Shown: positions 22,821 through 25,256 of the stretch, piece after piece
Layout of the letters: every line of letters begins with the position of its first letter
Numbering within the stretch: the first letter of the stretch is position 1
DNA from: a virus
DNA: 25,256 bases
Reading direction: 5' to 3' (one strand)
IMG/VR virus record: IMGVR_UViG_3300047994_000591
Span: 1 to 25,256 of that record
The notes under the pieces: generated by a model
What the model was told of the DNA's origin: nothing
Databases searched by the model: none
The model's input: the letters and a program-made list of their open reading frames with translations, nothing else
Translations under genes and position numbers: made by a program

Positions 22821-23023
22821 TGTCGCTTGGATGCAACTCGTTTCACCCTCAATCCGGCCATGTCGCTTGGATTGGGAGTTGGCCCAGAGCCACAAAACAC
22901 GCGGTCTTTGACAATTTGCCCCCGCTCCTCCAACCCCCGCTACCCCCCATGTCGCTTGGATCGGGAAATGTCGCTTGGATTTCTACGCAGATTCAATCAC
23001 TTAGGCCAGCCGTCCAAGCGACA
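22821..23023. repeat. Iteron cluster: five copies of TGTCGCTTGGA
   Basis: Identical 11-mers lie at 22821-22831, 22861-22871, 22950-22960 and 22969-22979 on the plus strand, and at 23013-23023 inverted. Copies 1 and 2 are exactly 40 bp apart and both follow a TCCGGC; copies 3 and 4 are 19 bp apart. Copy 4 and the inverted copy pair over 12 bp around a 33-base loop. They fill the gene-free stretch between the fibre gene and the right end (22813-23138), which otherwise holds an isolated TTGACA at 22909 and nothing I can name. They are not copies of the end repeat. A protein-binding array is likely; which protein is unknown. Confidence 0.75.
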
Positions 23024-23138
23024 TACCGCCCCGTACTCCAAAACAGCGACCACCCGCCGCCGACCCTCAAAACCGCCGCGCCCTTCACAAAACCCACGCC
23101 AATCCCGCGCTATCCCGCCGCCGCCCGTCCTATCCCCC

Positions 23139-23164
23139 ACTCCAGACTACTTCCTGTACTCACA
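23139..23164. repeat. Right end of the transposable prophage
   Basis: Read inward from 23164 on the minus strand the end is TGTG, six bases, then GGAAGTAGTCTGGAGT, matching L1 at 1110-1135 in 19 of 26 positions. The part 23139-23158 matches the second left site in 18 of 20. A weak further site may begin at 23035 (ACTCCA). Confidence 0.75.
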
Positions 23165-23169
23165 TTTAT
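23165..23169. repeat. Target site duplication, right copy (TTTAT)
   Basis: Exact repeat of 1105-1109, directly after the terminal CACA. From here to 23393 is host DNA upstream of the permease, with a possible -35 (TTGACA, 23206-23211) but no convincing -10 and no gene. Confidence 0.8.
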
Positions 23170-23393
23170 CGCCTTTGATTTGAGTGAGTTGGTCTATTTT
23201 GGGGCTTGACAGCACTTCGCGGTGGGTCGAGGTGGGCTTTTACGGCGTTCCGCTTTTCTTGTCTGGATTGTTCTTTCACTGCTTCTCTACGGATTCTTTA
23301 CAGCTCCTTTACTTGCCTGGAAGCTAGACTCCTTTTGGTGCCGGGACGGTTTGCGGAGCAGGTGGCCTGCGGATCCGGCGGATGGAGCCTGGT

Positions 23394-25256
23394 ATGTCTT
23401 TTTTCGATGTAGTGATCGGTAAGCCTCTGGCGACGACGGAGGAGCGAGCGGAGCATATCGGGCCGATCGCAGGAATTCCTGTGTTTGGGCTGGATGCGTT
23501 GAGCTCGGCCGCGTATGGTCCGGAGGCGGCGCTGACGTTGCTGATTCCGCTGGGTGCGGCGGGGATTGCCCATATTGTTCCGATCAGCCTGGCGATTATT
23601 GCGTTGTTGGCGGTGGTGTACTTTTCGTACCTGCAGACGATTGATGCGTATCCGCATGGGGGTGGGAGCTACACGGTTGCGTCGGAGAACCTGGGCGAGT
23701 CGGCGGGGCTGCTGGCGGCTGCTGCGCTGATGATCGACTACGTGCTGAACGCGGCGGTGGGGATCTCGGCGGGTGTGGGTGCGCTGGTGTCGGCGTTTCC
23801 GCGGCTGCAGCCGCATACGCTGGCGCTGTGCCTGGGAATCCTGGCGGTGCTGACGCTGATCAACATGCGGGGGGTGCGGGATACGGGGTCGGCGTTCCTG
23901 CTGCCGACGTATCTGTTCCTGGGGACGCTGCTGCTGGTGCTGATTGTGGGCGGAGTGAGGGCGGTGATGGCGGGTGGGCATCCGGCGGCGGTGGTGGCGC
24001 CACCGGTGCTGCCGGCGGGTACGTCGATGCTGACGCTGTGGCTGCTGCTGAAGGTGTTTGCGAGCGGATGCACGGCGATGACGGGCGTGGAGGCGGTGAG
24101 TAATGGGGTGATGGCGTTTCGCGAGCCGACGCAGAGGAATGCGAAGCGCACGCTGACGATCATCATCGTGCTGCTGATGGTGTTTCTGGCCGGGATTGCG
24201 CTGCTGTGCCGGGCGTATGGGATTGGGGCGACGGATCCGACGGGAGCGGGGTACCAGAGTATTCTGTCGCAGCTGACGTCGGCGGTGATGGGGCGAGGGT
24301 GGTTTTACTACCTGACGATCGGGTCGATCCTGGCGGTGCTGGCGCTCTCGGCGAATACGTCGTATGCAGATTTTCCGCGGCTGACGCGGGCGATTGCGCA
24401 GCGGGATTATCTGCCGCATGTGTTCAAGATTCGGGGGCGGCGGTTGCTGTACTCGCATGGTATCTATGCGCTGGTAGGGTTCACGGGGTTTCTGCTGATT
24501 GTGTTTGGCGGGGTGACGGACCGACTGATTCCGCTGTTTGCGATTGGTGCGTTCCTGGCGTTTACGCTGTCGCAGGCTGGCATGGTGGTGCACTGGAGGC
24601 GGGAGGGAGGCGCGGGTTCGGGGCGCCGGATGTTTGTGAATGGCGTGGGTGCGGTGGCTACGGGCGTGACGCTGATGGTGGTGCTGGTGGCGAAGTTCAC
24701 GGAGGGTGCGTGGATTACGGCGATCCTGGTACCGGCGCTGATTCTGGTGATGAGCCGGGTGAAGCGACACTATGACCGGGTGAATCGGGAGATGGCGGCA
24801 GACCGGCCGATGCGGCTGGATAATCTGCAGGAGCCGCTGGTGATTGTTCCGCTGGAGCGATGGACGCGGATTACGGAGAAGGGGCTGCGGTTTGCACTGA
24901 AGCTGAGCGACCATGTGCAGGCGGTGCATGTGGACGCGGAGGAGTGCAGCGATGAGGTGCAGCAGATGTGGCAGCGGAATGTGGAAGAGCCGATTCGGAA
25001 GGCGGGGAGGATGGTACCGGAGCTGGTGCTGGTGAAATCACCGTACCGGTTCGTGATTGTGCCGTTGGTGGACTACATCCTGAAGGTGGAGCATGATCAT
25101 CCAGACCGGCAGATTGCGGTGCTGGTTCCGGAGCTGGTGGTGAAGCACTGGTGGGAGGCTCTGCTGCATAACCAGCGGGCGCAGCTGCTGAAGCTGCTGC
25201 TGCTGGTGCGGGGGAATCACCGAATTATGGTGATTAATATTCCCTGGTACCTGTAG
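23394..25256 (+). CDS. APC-superfamily permease, KimA/YdaO-like (probable potassium uptake)
   Basis: Inner-membrane transporter of 620 residues. The N-terminus PVFGLDALSSAAYGPEAALT and the segment YPHGGGSYTVASENLGESAG are typical of the KimA (YdaO) branch of the APC superfamily, which in Bacillus imports K+ with protons and is controlled by cyclic di-AMP. About twelve hydrophobic helices span residues 25-460, followed by a ~160-residue cytosolic domain with an alternating strand/helix pattern (PLVIVPLERWTRITEKGLRF...HVQAVHVDAEE) like a universal-stress-type fold. The ATG at 23394 is chosen because GGAG lies six bases upstream; the ATG at 23382 is the alternative. The stop is the last codon of the window, so the gene is complete. 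Amino-acid transport cannot be excluded. Confidence 0.75.
   Translation: MSFFDVVIGKPLATTEERAEHIGPIAGIPVFGLDALSSAAYGPEAALTLLIPLGAAGIAHIVPISLAIIALLAVVYFSYLQTIDAYPHGGGSYTVASENLGESAGLLAAAALMIDYVLNAAVGISAGVGALVSAFPRLQPHTLALCLGILAVLTLINMRGVRDTGSAFLLPTYLFLGTLLLVLIVGGVRAVMAGGHPAAVVAPPVLPAGTSMLTLWLLLKVFASGCTAMTGVEAVSNGVMAFREPTQRNAKRTLTIIIVLLMVFLAGIALLCRAYGIGATDPTGAGYQSILSQLTSAVMGRGWFYYLTIGSILAVLALSANTSYADFPRLTRAIAQRDYLPHVFKIRGRRLLYSHGIYALVGFTGFLLIVFGGVTDRLIPLFAIGAFLAFTLSQAGMVVHWRREGGAGSGRRMFVNGVGAVATGVTLMVVLVAKFTEGAWITAILVPALILVMSRVKRHYDRVNREMAADRPMRLDNLQEPLVIVPLERWTRITEKGLRFALKLSDHVQAVHVDAEECSDEVQQMWQRNVEEPIRKAGRMVPELVLVKSPYRFVIVPLVDYILKVEHDHPDRQIAVLVPELVVKHWWEALLHNQRAQLLKLLLLVRGNHRIMVINIPWYL

Larger units (their letters stand above)
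1110..23164. mobile_element. Mu-type transposable prophage, complete ends, internally deleted
   Basis: The boundaries come from matching ends: both start 5'-TGTG, agree at 19 of 26 positions as inverted copies, and are flanked by the 5 bp TTTAT. Inside lie a MuA-type DDE transposase, an S24-type repressor, a Ner-like protein, a Mu gp29-like portal, a Mu gp28-like terminase fragment, tail proteins and an endolysin. The size, 22,055 bp, is well below the roughly 35-40 kb usual for Mu-like phages. Capsid, protease, tape measure and MuB genes are not seen. Late genes run left and early genes run right from a central control region, unlike the single direction in Mu itself; BcepMu-type phages also use divergent arms. 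No tyrosine or serine integrase is present. Confidence 0.88.

Noticed and set aside
22821-23023. Repeated 11-mers as a CRISPR array
   Set aside because: Repeats are too short, spacing is irregular, one copy is inverted and no cas gene is present.
1110-23164. Integrase, tRNA attachment site or tRNA genes
   Set aside because: No integrase motif and no tRNA-like fold seen; the element moves by DDE transposition.
23206-23393. Cyclic di-AMP (ydaO) riboswitch before the KimA-like permease
   Set aside because: The leader is G-rich with small hairpins, but I cannot recognise the conserved riboswitch core.
23298-24929. Minus-strand open frame of 543 codons rich in Arg, Gln and His
   Set aside because: Exact antisense of the permease gene with a composition typical of shadow frames.

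Overview
The window is a stretch of high-GC bacterial chromosome carrying one complete insertion: a Mu-type transposable prophage of 22,055 bp at 1110-23164. It sits between a family 4 uracil-DNA glycosylase gene (1-876) and a KimA/YdaO-like APC permease gene (23394-25256). The gene style suggests an Acidobacteriota (Terriglobia) host; this is an impression from protein flavour, not a proof. The element ends are visible in the sequence. Both begin 5'-TGTG and share GGAANTNNTCTGGAGT as inverted copies, and both are flanked by the same 5 bp, TTTAT (1105-1109 and 23165-23169). A 5 bp target duplication with TG...CA ends is the signature of Mu-family transposition.

Layout of the element. A control region at about 11290-11360 holds two palindromic operators and a rightward promoter. 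It separates a leftward arm from a rightward arm. The leftward arm (minus strand, 11329 down to 1226) encodes an S24-type repressor, a zinc/two-helix membrane protein and a Dam-like adenine methyltransferase. These are followed by a GH73 endolysin, two small phage proteins, a probable Acb2/Tad1-family cyclic-nucleotide sponge (anti-CBASS/anti-Thoeris) and a LuxR-type regulator. After those come the terminase C-terminus, the Mu gp29-like portal, a small zinc ribbon, a head-morphogenesis-like fragment, a tail tube protein and a J-like tail tip protein. The rightward arm (plus strand, 11356-18612) is a tightly overlapped early operon. It has a Ner-like protein, a conserved pre-transposase protein, a MuA-type DDE transposase (D300, D371, E430) and about a dozen small proteins, many cysteine-rich. 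It also holds an Nmad1-like protein, a GemA-like protein and a tandem-HTH protein. It is followed by a 1389-residue tail-fibre-like protein that unexpectedly starts with a Sec signal peptide, and then by a cluster of five 11 bp iterons next to the right end.

The element looks internally pruned. The terminase keeps only its last ~100 residues. The head-morphogenesis protein seems fused to another protein's tail. The tail tube gene runs out of frame into the middle of a tail-tip gene. The transposase loses its C-terminal frame. Capsid, protease, tape measure and MuB genes are not seen. The most economical reading is a transposable prophage that can no longer make virions but still carries regulatory, lysis, DNA-modification and anti-defence genes; a reduced mobile element is a less likely alternative.

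Most promising items are the Acb2/Tad1-like protein at 7318-7548, the exact ends with target duplication, the iteron cluster at 22821-23023, the signal-peptide-bearing fibre protein, and the repeated pattern of deletion-type gene joins.
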